Origin: Pseudomonas taetrolens
Lineage (GTDB): Bacteria; Pseudomonadota; Gammaproteobacteria; Pseudomonadales; Pseudomonadaceae
Length of the DNA stretch: 64,000 bases
Assembly: GCF_900475285.1 (NCBI RefSeq)
Contig: NZ_LS483370.1
Location: 696,001 to 760,000, forward strand
Direction of reading: 5' to 3'
The number at the start of each line of letters is the position of its first letter. Position 1 is the first letter of the stretch. A program made the position numbers and the translations under genes. The notes beneath the pieces are model-generated. The model did not search any database, was not told the DNA's origin, and worked only from the letters and a program-made list of their open reading frames with translations. This document shows positions 55,282 to 64,000 of the stretch, piece after piece.

Positions 55282-57135
55282 TTAATAGTGATACCACTTC
55301 AGTTCCAGCATCACCTCGTTGACCGGGGATGCAAAGTGGCTGAATGCCCGTTCTGCGCTCACTCGCAGACCCAGGTTTCGCGAGATTTCCCACTGCTGAT
55401 TCAAACTGATACTGCGCCGGATTTCACCGTTGGCGAAGTAGTCGCCCTTGGCTTCCAGGCTCAAGTTACCCACAGGGTTGCGCCACAGCAGGCCGGTGTT
55501 GAAGCCGGCAGCCGGGGACACAAAGGCGGCGAAGTCATTGTTGTGCTCCACGCGCAGGGTTCCCAAGGCAAAGCCCAGCAGGTTTTCGCCCAGTTGCCAG
55601 GTTCCGCCTGCGCCGCCGTTGACGTGGGTGACGAGTGTTTCATCGCCGTGCTTGCCCAGTACGCGCTCAAGCCCGCCTCCCACTTGCCATGACCAGGGTT
55701 TGAGCAAGTCGTTGCGCGGGGTCAACGAGCGGATATTGGCCAGATCAAGCTGCTGAACTTGCCAATGATTACCTTCGTACTGGCGCAGTTTGAGCTGCAG
55801 GATTTCAATTTGTGCGCCCAGCGGGAAGCCCGGGCTGTTGTCGTTCAGGTCGTGGTAGGCCATGCGCAGGCCGTACTCGGCAAACGCCGTATCGTCACGG
55901 CTGCCGGCGCCCAGTTGCCAGGTGCGGGACTCGTGGCCGTTTTCCGGGAGTTCGGGCTGTTCGACCTGTAGTTCGGGCGCAGGGTTCTGGTTGATCGCTC
56001 GCAGCAGTTCAAAGCTGCGCTGTGAGCGTGACGTATCGCGCTCAAGGCCATTGGCCCGATAGCGCTCAAGACGGTAAGCCGCATCGATGATCAGCGCCTG
56101 ACGGTCTTTGGGCAGCGCCTTGAACGTCGGGCTTTGCAGTTGCGTTTGATCCGCGCTGACCTGCAAGACCCATTGCTGCTCTTCAGGGTCCAGTGCTTTG
56201 GCACGATCCAGCAGCTCGCGTTCGCGCGAAGGCCGGTACTCGATGCTTTCGACAAGGCCGGCTTCCTTGACCGCTTTGACAGTGTCTGTAGGAATGGCGG
56301 TCAACGGGAACTGGCTGGTCAGTTGCAAGCCGGGGCGTGCTACTTGCAGCAATTCGAGCAGGCGATACGAACAGTTTTCGTCGAAGAAAAAATAGTCGAA
56401 CTTGATCTGCTTCAACTCCCACACATGCTCGACCATGCGCCGGGTTTCTTCGGGGGTCAGGTTCAGCCTGTATTCCCAGAGGTCGCGGTTTTCGAGGCTG
56501 CGGTACTCCGAGAGTTTTTCCTGATAGGGCACCAGGGCGAACAGGCCTGGATACCCGCCTGCCAAGCCCTTCCAGGCGTACAGGATGCTGTTGTCGGAAC
56601 CTTCGATGTAGGCCCCGAAGTTGATTGCGTAGCTGAGCAGGGCGGTCTTGTTGCTTTGTACGTCGGCCTGATCGATGCGCAATAACGTATGACCGAACAT
56701 GGACGAGGGGCTATTGAGATAGGCCGCCGGGAAAATCATCACCGTACTGTGGGGGGCCACATCCTTGAACCATTGGTTGAACTCTGTGCATTCGGCCTTG
56801 GGCAGGCCGGTCAGGTTCAGCTGATCCTTGAGCCAGCGGGTGCGAGCCGGGTAGACGCATTGCGGGTGTTTGTCCCCAAGGCTCAGTGGTGCATACAACG
56901 CGTCGACCGTGGCACGCAGTTCGGCGTCCGGGTGATGAGCGCCGTCGGGGGCAAGAAAGAATTTGTCATCGCTGACATAGCTGCGCCAGCCGCCGAGCTT
57001 GCCGGCCTCGTAATGCCCGAGAGATATCCAGAAAGGATCATTGGCCAACTGCTGCAACCGTTGATTGTCGATATGAGGTGCGGCATACAGCGGGGTACAG
57101 GCACAGAGCGCCAGATAGGCAAGGCGTTTGAGCAT
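55282..57135 (-). CDS. Periplasmic DUF4105 protein
   Basis: The 617-residue product has a signal peptide (LKRLAYLALCACTPLYAAPH) and a central DUF4105 domain (about 110-320, with SMFGHTLLRID and FDYFFFDENCSYRLLELL, holding His and Cys suited to a papain-like or amidase-type site). A beta-rich C-terminal half (about 390-617) ends in alternating strands, which may be a membrane-associated barrel-like domain. The role is unknown. ATG 57135 is preferred over an in-frame TTG at 57144. Confidence 0.8.
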   Translation of the reverse strand: MLKRLAYLALCACTPLYAAPHIDNQRLQQLANDPFWISLGHYEAGKLGGWRSYVSDDKFFLAPDGAHHPDAELRATVDALYAPLSLGDKHPQCVYPARTRWLKDQLNLTGLPKAECTEFNQWFKDVAPHSTVMIFPAAYLNSPSSMFGHTLLRIDQADVQSNKTALLSYAINFGAYIEGSDNSILYAWKGLAGGYPGLFALVPYQEKLSEYRSLENRDLWEYRLNLTPEETRRMVEHVWELKQIKFDYFFFDENCSYRLLELLQVARPGLQLTSQFPLTAIPTDTVKAVKEAGLVESIEYRPSRERELLDRAKALDPEEQQWVLQVSADQTQLQSPTFKALPKDRQALIIDAAYRLERYRANGLERDTSRSQRSFELLRAINQNPAPELQVEQPELPENGHESRTWQLGAGSRDDTAFAEYGLRMAYHDLNDNSPGFPLGAQIEILQLKLRQYEGNHWQVQQLDLANIRSLTPRNDLLKPWSWQVGGGLERVLGKHGDETLVTHVNGGAGGTWQLGENLLGFALGTLRVEHNNDFAAFVSPAAGFNTGLLWRNPVGNLSLEAKGDYFANGEIRRSISLNQQWEISRNLGLRVSAERAFSHFASPVNEVMLELKWYHY

Positions 57136-57182
57136 GGTGGGCAACTGTTGTCAGACAATGGAGATGATGAAGCTCGAGAATA

Positions 57183-57202
57183 CCCGCTCCCGAAGGAGCG
57201 GG
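57183..57202. terminator. Hairpin after the DUF3015 gene
   Basis: CCCGCTCC-CGAA-GGAGCGGG, an 8-pair stem 10 bases beyond the minus-strand stop. The T-run is weak, so it may only reduce read-through into the DUF4105 gene. Confidence 0.55.
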
Positions 57203-57212
57203 CAGGTCTCAT

Positions 57213-57701
57213 TTACGCAGCGGTGGCGTACTTGGCCAGGCGAGCATCGCCTTTGAGGATAGCCAGTGTGTTGGTATGCACATCTTCAGCCGTTACATCG
57301 GCCTTGCTGAAGATTTGCTGGAAGTGCTCATGGGTTACCGCGGCGAAATGAGCACGGTCTTCAGGGGCGACACCCAGGACAACGGCGTAGGTGGTCAGTG
57401 CTTCGCCATTGCCTTTGGCCATGTCTTCGGACAGTTCGTTGATCATGCCATTCATGGCAATCCACGATTTTCCGCCGTAGGTCAGTGCGTCCTTGGTGGT
57501 GCAACCGTTGGTGCCTGAAGTCATACCGAAGGTAGCGTTGCCGGACGTGCCGTTGGTGGTTGAAGCCAGGAAGTGGGCAGGGGTTCCGCGCTGGCCGTCA
57601 AACAGCATGTTGCCCCAACCGCAGTTCGGGCCACCTGGTGCTTGCGCCATGGCATTGAGGGAAACAACAGTAAAGAGAGTACCGAGAAGAATCCGTTTCA
57701 T
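57213..57701 (-). CDS. DUF3015-family exported protein
   Basis: The 162-residue protein has a signal peptide ending at NAMAQA. The mature part begins with GPNCGWGNMLFDGQRG and has a second Cys in TNGCTTKDAL, which could form one disulfide. The helical remainder (FAAVTHEHFQQIFSKADVT) is typical of DUF3015 proteins, which are common in Pseudomonas and uncharacterised. It is probably periplasmic. Confidence 0.85.
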   Translation of the reverse strand: MKRILLGTLFTVVSLNAMAQAPGGPNCGWGNMLFDGQRGTPAHFLASTTNGTSGNATFGMTSGTNGCTTKDALTYGGKSWIAMNGMINELSEDMAKGNGEALTTYAVVLGVAPEDRAHFAAVTHEHFQQIFSKADVTAEDVHTNTLAILKGDARLAKYATAA

Positions 57702-57974
57702 AAGCTGTGTTCTCTATGTGTATGCAACCAATGGACAAGGGTGTCTGGCCTTACCGAGCCAGTACGGGCCAGTTATCACTTCCAGCCGCGTAACAAGTTG
57801 GAGTCTAGGCACGATCGGCGGGTTCCGTGTTTTTTTGTAAAACATTCATCAAGCGAGGGCCTTTTTGGCCCGTAAATGCGGGGCTCTGGCTTTTCACGCG
57901 TTGTGCGCCTTGCCAGTGGTACACGGCCAGCGCCAGAATGCTGCCATCTGCCCCGCCCGATGTAAGGAAGCCCG

Positions 57975-60413
57975 ATGCCTGATTCTGTTGCTGCCAGCTT
58001 GCGTCTAGCGCCTGACGCGCTAACCCGTCCGTTCTCCGCTGAACAGTTCAGCTTCTCTACCACCAATGATTTGGAACCCTTTCGCGGCATTCTCGGCCAG
58101 GAACGTGCGGTCGAAGCCTTGCAGTTCGGCGTGGCCATGCCGCGTCCGGGTTACAACGTATTTGTCATGGGCGAGCCGGGTACGGGTCGCTTCTCGTTCG
58201 TCAAACGCTACCTCAAGGCTGAAGGCAAGCGCCTGACGTCGCCGAGCGACTGGGTCTATGTCAATAATTTCGATGAGCCACGCGAGCCGCGCGCCCTGGA
58301 GCTGCCCGCCAGTTCAGCGGGTGCTTTTATCGGTGATATCAATGGCCTGATCGATAATCTGCTGGCGACCTTTCCCGCCGTGTTTGAACACCCGACGTAT
58401 CAGCAGCGTAAAAGCGCTATCGATCGGGGCTTCAATCAACGTTACGACCGCGCCCTGGATGTGATCGAGCGTCTGGCCCTGGAAAAAGGCGTTGCGCTTT
58501 ACCGCGACAGCAGCAACGTTGCCTTCACCCCGATGAGTGATGGCAAGGCGCTGGATGAAGCCGAGTTCTCGCAACTGCCCGACGAAGAGCGTGAGCGCTT
58601 CCATGAGGATATTTCAGCGCTTGAAGAGCGCCTGAACGAAGAGCTGGCCAGCTTGCCGCAGTGGAAGCGCGAGTCAAACAATCAGCTGCGCCAGTTGAAC
58701 GAAGAAACCATCACGCTGGCTTTGCAACCGTTGCTGGCGCCGTTGTCTAAAAAGTACGCCGAAAATGCTGCGGTGTGCGGTTACTTGCAGGCGATGCAGG
58801 TCTACTTGCTGAAAACCGTGGTCGAGCAACTGGTCGAAGACAGCAAGACCGATGCCCAGGCGCGCAAGTTGCTCGAAGAACAATACTTGCCAAGTCTGGT
58901 GGTCGGCCAGCCCATGAGCGGGGGCGCGCCGGTCGTTTTCGAACCGCATCCGACCTACGACAACCTGTTTGGCCGTATTGAGTACAGCACTGATCAGGGC
59001 GCGCTCTACACCACGTATCGGCAGCTGCGTCCCGGCGCCTTGCACCGAGCCAATGGCGGCTTTTTGATTCTTGAAGCCGAAAAGATGCTGAGCGAGCCTT
59101 TCGTATGGGACGCCCTTAAGCGCGCTCTGCAATCACGCAAACTGAAAATGGAGTCGCCGCTCGGTGAAATGGGCCGACTGGCCACCGTGACGCTGAGCCC
59201 GGAAATGATCCCGCTGCAGGTGAAGGTGGTCATCATCGGTGCGCGCCAGTTGTATTACACGCTGCAAGACCTGGATCCCGATTTCCAGGAGATGTTCCGG
59301 GTGTTGGTGGACTTCGATGAAGACATCCCGATGGTTGATGAAAGCCTCGAGCAGTTCGCTCAGTTGCTGACCACACGCACCTGTGAAGAGGGCATGGCAC
59401 CGTTGACCGCTGACGCCGTTGCGCGCCTGGCGACCTACAGTGCACGCTTGGCCGAGCATCAGGGGCGTTTGTCGGCGCGTATCGGCGACTTGTTCCAACT
59501 GGTCAGTGAGGCGGACTTCATTCGCCATCTGGCCAACGATGAGATGACCGACGCCGGGCACATCGAACGTGCCCTCAAGGCCAAGGCTACGCGCACCGGC
59601 CGCGTGTCGGCGCGGATTCTCGACGACATGCTGGCCGGCATCATCCTGATTGATACCGACGGTGCAGCGGTGGGCAAATGCAACGGTCTGACCGTGCTGG
59701 AAGTCGGCGATTCGGCGTTCGGTGTACCGGCGCGGATCTCGGCCACGGTGTACCCGGGCGGCAGCGGTATTGTCGACATTGAACGAGAGGTCAACCTCGG
59801 GCAGCCGATTCACTCCAAGGGCGTGATGATCCTGACCGGGTACCTGGGCAGCCGTTACGCCCAGGAGTTTCCGTTGGCGATCTCGGCCAGCATCGCGCTG
59901 GAGCAGTCGTACGGTTACGTCGATGGCGACAGTGCATCGCTGGGCGAGGCCTGTACGCTGATTTCGGCGCTGTCGAAAACCCCGCTCAAGCAATGCTTTG
60001 CAATCACCGGCTCGATCAACCAGTTTGGCGAAGTTCAGGCCGTAGGCGGGGTCAACGAAAAAATCGAAGGCTTCTTCCGACTATGCGAAGCGCGAGGTCT
60101 TACAGGCGAGCAGGGGGCAATCATCCCGCAAGCCAACGTGGCGACCTTGATGCTTGACGAAAAAGTGCTGCAGGCGGTGCGGGCGGGCAAGTTTCATGTG
60201 TACGCGGTGCGCCAGGCAGACGAAGCCTTGAGCCTGCTGGTCGGTGAACCTGCCGGTGAACCGGATGCAGAAGGCCAGTTCCCTGAGGGCAGCGTCAATG
60301 CCCGGGTGGTGGAACGACTGCGAGTGATTGCCGAAATGATCAGCGACGACGACCTCAAGGAAGCAGAGAAAGAGCTGGCTGCCGAGGCTCTGGCCGAGGC
60401 AAAACCAGCGTAA
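57975..60413 (+). CDS. Lon-related ATP-dependent protease (AAA_32 type)
   Basis: An 812-residue protein with an N-terminal AAA-like part, a long helical insert (about 170-290) and a C-terminal Lon protease domain. The catalytic Ser is in DGDSASLGEACTLISAL and the Lys in VGGVNEKIEGFF. The P-loop reads GEPGTGRFS, with Arg instead of the usual Lys, as I recall for many members of this family. It belongs to the Lon-like group distinct from classical Lon; targets are unknown. ATG 57975 has AAGGAAG upstream. The 57702-57974 gap before it shows no gene. Confidence 0.88.
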   Translation: MPDSVAASLRLAPDALTRPFSAEQFSFSTTNDLEPFRGILGQERAVEALQFGVAMPRPGYNVFVMGEPGTGRFSFVKRYLKAEGKRLTSPSDWVYVNNFDEPREPRALELPASSAGAFIGDINGLIDNLLATFPAVFEHPTYQQRKSAIDRGFNQRYDRALDVIERLALEKGVALYRDSSNVAFTPMSDGKALDEAEFSQLPDEERERFHEDISALEERLNEELASLPQWKRESNNQLRQLNEETITLALQPLLAPLSKKYAENAAVCGYLQAMQVYLLKTVVEQLVEDSKTDAQARKLLEEQYLPSLVVGQPMSGGAPVVFEPHPTYDNLFGRIEYSTDQGALYTTYRQLRPGALHRANGGFLILEAEKMLSEPFVWDALKRALQSRKLKMESPLGEMGRLATVTLSPEMIPLQVKVVIIGARQLYYTLQDLDPDFQEMFRVLVDFDEDIPMVDESLEQFAQLLTTRTCEEGMAPLTADAVARLATYSARLAEHQGRLSARIGDLFQLVSEADFIRHLANDEMTDAGHIERALKAKATRTGRVSARILDDMLAGIILIDTDGAAVGKCNGLTVLEVGDSAFGVPARISATVYPGGSGIVDIEREVNLGQPIHSKGVMILTGYLGSRYAQEFPLAISASIALEQSYGYVDGDSASLGEACTLISALSKTPLKQCFAITGSINQFGEVQAVGGVNEKIEGFFRLCEARGLTGEQGAIIPQANVATLMLDEKVLQAVRAGKFHVYAVRQADEALSLLVGEPAGEPDAEGQFPEGSVNARVVERLRVIAEMISDDDLKEAEKELAAEALAEAKPA

Positions 60414-60428
60414 CGCTAACGTGACCGG

Positions 60429-60514
60429 TTGTAGCAGTGGTCGAGCTGAGCGACGTAGCCTCGTTCTACTCGTCAACTGCTACAGGTTCGAGGGCATCCT
60501 GTAGCAGCTGTCGT
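60429..60514. repeat. Cluster of GTAGCAG-type repeats
   Basis: TTGTAGCAGTGGTCGA (60429-60444), the inverted CGTCAACTGCTACAG (60471-60485) and CTGTAGCAGCTGTCGT (60499-60514) are three units of one REP-like motif, two of them an inverted pair. They sit just after the Lon-like gene. Confidence 0.65.
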
Positions 60515-60629
60515 AAAACATGGCGTTGTCAGAAAACTCTTCTATTCTCAGCTCAAGGACATCCACTGTCGTCACTGGAACGATGCAGCCCGCAGTGTGG
60601 CTGAGGACAGGATCTAGAGGGTCGCCGCC

Positions 60630-60947
60630 ATGTCGCGCAACCTTTGTCTTACCCGCCAGTGCCTGGGCCTGGTGACGCGAATTGAATGCAGCATTCGCCC
60701 GTTGGCAGGCAACACGGGGATGTGGACGCTGCTTTTCGCAGCAGGACTGGCCGGTGAGCAACCGACTACGATCAAGTCTCAAGGCCCTTTTCCTGGCCCG
60801 TTCGTGGCTGAAACCATTCTCGACTCGATTGTTGAAAACCTGACATTGCACGGCTATCAGTTGGCGGACGACCCGCAAATCTGGTGCCTGCATGTGCAGG
60901 CCCAGTTGCGGCAGCTCAACAGCGGGCGTTGCCGCGCCTCGCGTTAA
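60630..60947 (+). CDS. Conserved hypothetical protein, 105 aa
   Basis: The start at ATG 60630 has GAGGG about 10 bases upstream. The N-terminus is Cys-rich (MSRNLCLTRQCLGLVTRIEC) and the rest is a small soluble domain (GPFPGPFVAETILDSIVENL, DDPQIWCLHVQAQLRQL). No domain is recognised. Codon use is normal for the window and the opposite-strand frame at 60480-60893 has poor codon choice, so this is the real gene. Its last 4 bases overlap the convergent lipoprotein gene. Confidence 0.65.
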   Translation: MSRNLCLTRQCLGLVTRIECSIRPLAGNTGMWTLLFAAGLAGEQPTTIKSQGPFPGPFVAETILDSIVENLTLHGYQLADDPQIWCLHVQAQLRQLNSGRCRASR

Positions 60948-62764
60948 TCAGCAGGTACCTTGTCCAGCTTGACCTCGAAGCCGTATTGAACAGGCGTCAG
61001 GTCAGTGCGTGTGTAGCTTTCAAACTGAGTCGGCTGACCATAAAAGTAATGCACATCGAACAGGGCCGGCCCGTGTGGCTCCGCACTGTGGCTCACGGCG
61101 AGGGCTTTCTTCAGGTAGTTGCCGGTGGCGTCTTTTGCATAAAAGCGCCAGGCCTCGGAAGGGAATAATGCCTGGTCAACCACCAGCGCATTGCCTTTGA
61201 GCTCAAGGCCCTTGGGTAGATGGGCTACTTCCAGCGTGTGCTTATCAATGGCAGCGATATACATGGGCATCGAGCCGACCGCATACGCCGGTGTTTCCGG
61301 GAACAGATTGAGGTCGTAAGTGATCACCCCGGTTTCCGGATCGATATCAAAGGCCTCCGCAGGCAGCTCCAGAGGATCGCTGCGCTTGCCGTTTTCATCT
61401 TCGGCGAAGAAGGTGACAGGCGCGATGGATGTTTCAGGCAGTGTTCCGAGCAGCTCGTCATTGAACGTAGCGGGATGGGTGAATTCAAGCGTGGCGGCGC
61501 TGGCATCCTCGACTGACTGGATGATCACCACTTGCTGTTTCAGGTGCTCTGGGTCCAGAGCGGCATCTTTCAGGTAGTTGGCGGCCTGATCGTCGTACAC
61601 CACCACAGGGATCGGCAGCGGCTCAATCTCTTTTCCTGCGATTGTTTTGTCGAGTCGGTGTACGGGCAGCTTAAGCGCCTTGCGGGTGATGTCTGCCCTG
61701 GAAAAGTCGAGCACGCTGACGTCGAGCTGTTCGATGGCACCTTTGAAATACACCTTGCTGTACTGCCCCGGATGCTTGCGCTCAAAAGCCTGTTGCTCGT
61801 CATCCAGTTGCTGGGCGAAGGAGGCGCTCCATTCGGTCTGCTTGAGCATCCGGGCCAGTTGCTGTTGATAAAACGCAAGTTGTTCGGCGTTCTGGTTGAT
61901 AGCACCTGCGTGGGACAGGAACTGCCCGGAAGTGTCGCGCGCCTGGATGATCAGAGGGTCAAGCGGCAGATCGCGCACTTGCTCGGCCACTGGGGCGCTG
62001 TTGGAGATCTCTACTTCCGCAAAGTTGTTACCCAGTGCGAGCAAGGTCACGCTGATCGTGCCTTCTGTGCGGGTATGGCCCACGTCCTTGGCGGTCAGGT
62101 TGAAGTGGACCACGTTAGCCGGTGCCACCACCTCGACGGTACCCTGCAGCATCACGGGCTGAGGTTGCTGGCTGTTCTGGATTTCTATCCCGTCGGTAAA
62201 GGGATAGGTGACGGTCAGGTCATCCGGATTGCTCACGTTGGCGCTGGAGGGGCTGAGCTGTATGCCTGGATCGGTTTCAGACCACTCGTTCTGAAAGGTC
62301 ACTACTTGTTGATTGCTCAGGGTTACGGACTGCCATTCCAGTGTATGGGGGAAGGGGAACTCGGAAGCACCGCTGGAGGAAAACGGGAAGACGGGCTCTA
62401 GATCGGTCAGATAATCGGAGCTGTTGTTTCTGCGCAGGATAAACAGGCCGTTGATGTAGGTATCGCTCAGGGTCTGGCTGTCGGGGTAATGCTTGAGCAA
62501 TGCAAGGTCATCCTCACCGTATTCGGTCTGGATCGGCATGTCTTGCAATTTGAGGCGCGCACGCTCCAGCAATAACAATGAACCACCCAACTCGGCGACG
62601 GCATCTTTCAGTTGCGGATCCTGAAGGGTGTCGAGGCTCTTTTCGAAGGCTGCGGTCCTTTCTTCCAGGCTGGCCTGTGAGTGCTTGTCCTCAGGGGAGC
62701 AGCCGCTCGTGACGAGCAGAGCCATTGAAATCCCGAGACACACCAAGGGGAGACGCAGATCCAT
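60944..62764 (-). CDS. Uncharacterised 606-aa lipoprotein
   Basis: The N-terminus MDLRLPLVCLGISMALLVTSGC looks like a lipoprotein signal with Cys22 as the lipidated residue. A helical coiled segment follows (about 28-75), then a long mixed beta domain with several Asp/Glu-Asn-Gly-rich strands (for example FAEDENGKRSDPLEL) and repeats of Ig-like character. Proteins of this kind may bind the cell surface or polysaccharide; I recognise no family. The open frame extends upstream to 62839, but ATG 62764 places the lipobox correctly. Confidence 0.7.
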   Translation of the reverse strand: MDLRLPLVCLGISMALLVTSGCSPEDKHSQASLEERTAAFEKSLDTLQDPQLKDAVAELGGSLLLLERARLKLQDMPIQTEYGEDDLALLKHYPDSQTLSDTYINGLFILRRNNSSDYLTDLEPVFPFSSSGASEFPFPHTLEWQSVTLSNQQVVTFQNEWSETDPGIQLSPSSANVSNPDDLTVTYPFTDGIEIQNSQQPQPVMLQGTVEVVAPANVVHFNLTAKDVGHTRTEGTISVTLLALGNNFAEVEISNSAPVAEQVRDLPLDPLIIQARDTSGQFLSHAGAINQNAEQLAFYQQQLARMLKQTEWSASFAQQLDDEQQAFERKHPGQYSKVYFKGAIEQLDVSVLDFSRADITRKALKLPVHRLDKTIAGKEIEPLPIPVVVYDDQAANYLKDAALDPEHLKQQVVIIQSVEDASAATLEFTHPATFNDELLGTLPETSIAPVTFFAEDENGKRSDPLELPAEAFDIDPETGVITYDLNLFPETPAYAVGSMPMYIAAIDKHTLEVAHLPKGLELKGNALVVDQALFPSEAWRFYAKDATGNYLKKALAVSHSAEPHGPALFDVHYFYGQPTQFESYTRTDLTPVQYGFEVKLDKVPAD

Positions 62765-62905
62765 TGTTGAATTTTCCTGTCCGTAAGCGGTGCTGAGAAA
62801 GAGGACACTAGCAGAAAAAGTTTTTACCGGCTGTTCCAAGACTTTCTCTATGCAGTTTTCTCACTGATATACTCGCGCCCATTTTTATACGTCCTGTGAG
62901 ATTCA

Positions 62906-63394
62906 ATGGAACGCTTTATCGAAAACGCAATGTATGCCTCGCGCTGGATTTTGGCGCCCATCTACTTCGGGCTATCGCTGGGCCTGCTGGCGCTGGCGTT
63001 GAAGTTCTTTCAGGAAGTGTTTCACGTTATCCCCAACGTGTTTGCATTGACCGAGTCGGACTTGATCCTGGTCATTCTTTCGCTGATCGACATGGCGCTG
63101 GTGGGCGGTTTGCTGGTCATGGTGATGATTTCAGGCTACGAGAACTTCGTCTCGCAACTGGACATCGATGAACATAAAGAGAAGCTCAGCTGGTTGGGCA
63201 CCATGGACTCCACGTCGCTGAAGATGAAAGTGGCGGCGTCGATTGTGGCCATCTCCTCAATCCATCTGCTGCGGGTCTTCATGGATGCACGCAACATCGA
63301 GACCGAGTACCTGATGTGGTACGTGATCATTCATATGACTTTTGTGGTGTCCGCGTTTGCGATGGGTTACCTGGACAAGCTGACCAAGCACTGA
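62906..63394 (+). CDS. YqhA/UPF0114-family inner-membrane protein
   Basis: The 162 residues open [22 protein letters not shown] and contain about four membrane segments, with the conserved loop [20 protein letters not shown] (about 79-98). This is the UPF0114 (TIGR00645) family, function unknown. It is upstream of and co-directional with the FKBP gene. Confidence 0.88.
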   Translation: MERFIENAMYASRWILAPIYFGLSLGLLALALKFFQEVFHVIPNVFALTESDLILVILSLIDMALVGGLLVMVMISGYENFVSQLDIDEHKEKLSWLGTMDSTSLKMKVAASIVAISSIHLLRVFMDARNIETEYLMWYVIIHMTFVVSAFAMGYLDKLTKH

Positions 63395-63541
63395 TGCATC
63401 TACAGGGCGGCGTGTACACGATCCCGGGCTGCGAAGGCTTTGGGGGCTGTGGTAGTCTGCTCGCCCTTTTTTGGTTCAGGGTGTTCGGGGCTGGCGGTTG
63501 AAAGACAGCTTTTCCTGGATACCCCACAGCGGAGCAGTGTT

Positions 63542-64000
63542 ATGTCCGAAGTAAATCTGTCGACCGACGAAACCCGTGTCAGCTACGGCATTGGCCGTCA
63601 GCTGGGTGACCAGCTGCGCGACAACCCGCCACCGGGCGTGAGCCTGGATGCAATCCTGGCCGGCCTGACTGACGCTTTCGCAGGTCAGCCGAGCCGTGTA
63701 GGTCAGGAAGAGCTGTCTGCCAGCTTCAAAGTGATCCGCGAGATCATGCAAGCTGAAGCAGCTGCCAAAGCAGAAGCTGCTGCAGGTGAAGGCAAGGCTT
63801 TTCTGGCTGAAAACGCCAAGAAAGATGGCATCACCACTCTGGCTTCGGGCCTGCAATTTGAAGTGGTTACTGCGGGCGAAGGCGCCAAGCCATCCCGTGA
63901 GGACACTGTACGTGTTCACTACCACGGCACCCTGATCGACGGCACTGTCTTTGACAGCTCCTACGATCGTGGCCAGCCTGCCGAATTCCCGGTTGGCGGC
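63542..64000 (+). CDS. FKBP-type peptidyl-prolyl isomerase (3' end outside window)
   Basis: The visible 153 residues are the FKBP_N dimerisation domain (VSYGIGRQLGDQLRDN, then a long charged helix rich in Ala/Lys/Glu around 80-100) followed by the start of the FKBP catalytic domain (TVRVHYHGTLIDGTVFDSSY). There is no signal peptide, which favours the cytoplasmic FklB type over the periplasmic FkpA type. The start is ATG 63542. The gene is cut by the window end. Confidence 0.88.
   Translation, partial: MSEVNLSTDETRVSYGIGRQLGDQLRDNPPPGVSLDAILAGLTDAFAGQPSRVGQEELSASFKVIREIMQAEAAAKAEAAAGEGKAFLAENAKKDGITTLASGLQFEVVTAGEGAKPSREDTVRVHYHGTLIDGTVFDSSYDRGQPAEFPVGG

Noticed and set aside
60480..60893. 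137-aa minus-strand frame opposite the 105-aa hypothetical gene
   Set aside because: It lacks a good start signal and begins inside repeat DNA; the plus-strand frame has a ribosome-binding site and ends neatly at the next gene.

Overview
The window is about 64 kb of a Pseudomonas chromosome, most likely a fluorescens-group or related environmental species. The evidence is a dense set of ordinary Pseudomonas genes (cioAB, fpr, ettA, rhlE, a Lon-like protease, pcaQ/pcaHG, a quiC fusion), REP/REPIN repeats of the GTAGGAGCGAGC and GTAGCCGCTGCCG classes, and an ANR-type box in front of cioAB. No rRNA, tRNA, CRISPR array, transposase or prophage gene was seen. Both ends cut genes: an aldehyde dehydrogenase at the left and an FKBP-type peptidyl-prolyl isomerase at the right.

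Layout. 1-10.3 kb is a complete-looking ectoine uptake and catabolism locus. On the minus strand it runs enuR, eutB, eutC, doeA, doeB, an Lrp/AsnC regulator (doeX) and doeC (cut by the window edge). Divergently it has the ABC importer ehuBCDA. Ectoine is imported by EhuABCD, opened by DoeA, deacetylated by DoeB and, after a transaminase (DoeD, expected just outside), oxidised to aspartate by DoeC. EutB and EutC feed 5-hydroxyectoine into the route, but eutA is missing from its usual slot. A palindrome (ATTG-N2-CTAG-N2-CAAT) lies in the enuR/ehuB intergenic region and, with one mismatch, upstream of eutB. It is a good candidate operator.

10.4-21.7 kb is general housekeeping: an EEP-family phosphoesterase, a YciC-like membrane protein, a NYN-domain and DEDDh exonuclease pair, the YedA exporter, RhlE helicase, a flavoprotein, a histone-deacetylase-like hydrolase, a GNAT acetyltransferase, TesB with a HAD phosphatase, and a zinc metallopeptidase. 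21.9-31.3 kb is an aromatic catabolic region: pcaQ-pcaHG (ring cleavage of protocatechuate), an EamA transporter, an MFS transporter, quiC (dehydroshikimate dehydratase), a TetR regulator, a quinate/shikimate-type dehydrogenase and a type II dehydroquinase. Together these convert quinate/shikimate to protocatechuate and open its ring.

31.5-43.4 kb holds trmA and a purine permease, a small secreted protein, a DJ-1-family protein that has lost the nucleophilic Cys, an MFS exporter, cioAB plus a 55-aa DUF2474 gene, rlmG, a LuxR-type orphan quorum regulator in an AT-rich stretch, fpr and mscL. 43.6-53 kb holds radA, a btsT/cstA-yjiX-yjiA operon, a structured C4-antisense-like leader in front of an 89-aa ORF, glyA and ettA. 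53-64 kb holds gdhA, a GreA/B-type factor, a chorismate mutase, a DUF4105 protein, a DUF3015 protein, a Lon-like protease, two uncharacterised genes (one a 606-aa lipoprotein), a YqhA-family membrane protein and the start of the FKBP gene.

Most of the window is ordinary core genome. The parts most worth a second look are the C4-like RNA at about 48.8-49.05 kb, the ectoine locus with its candidate operator, the Asp-substituted DJ-1 protein and the LuxR orphan.
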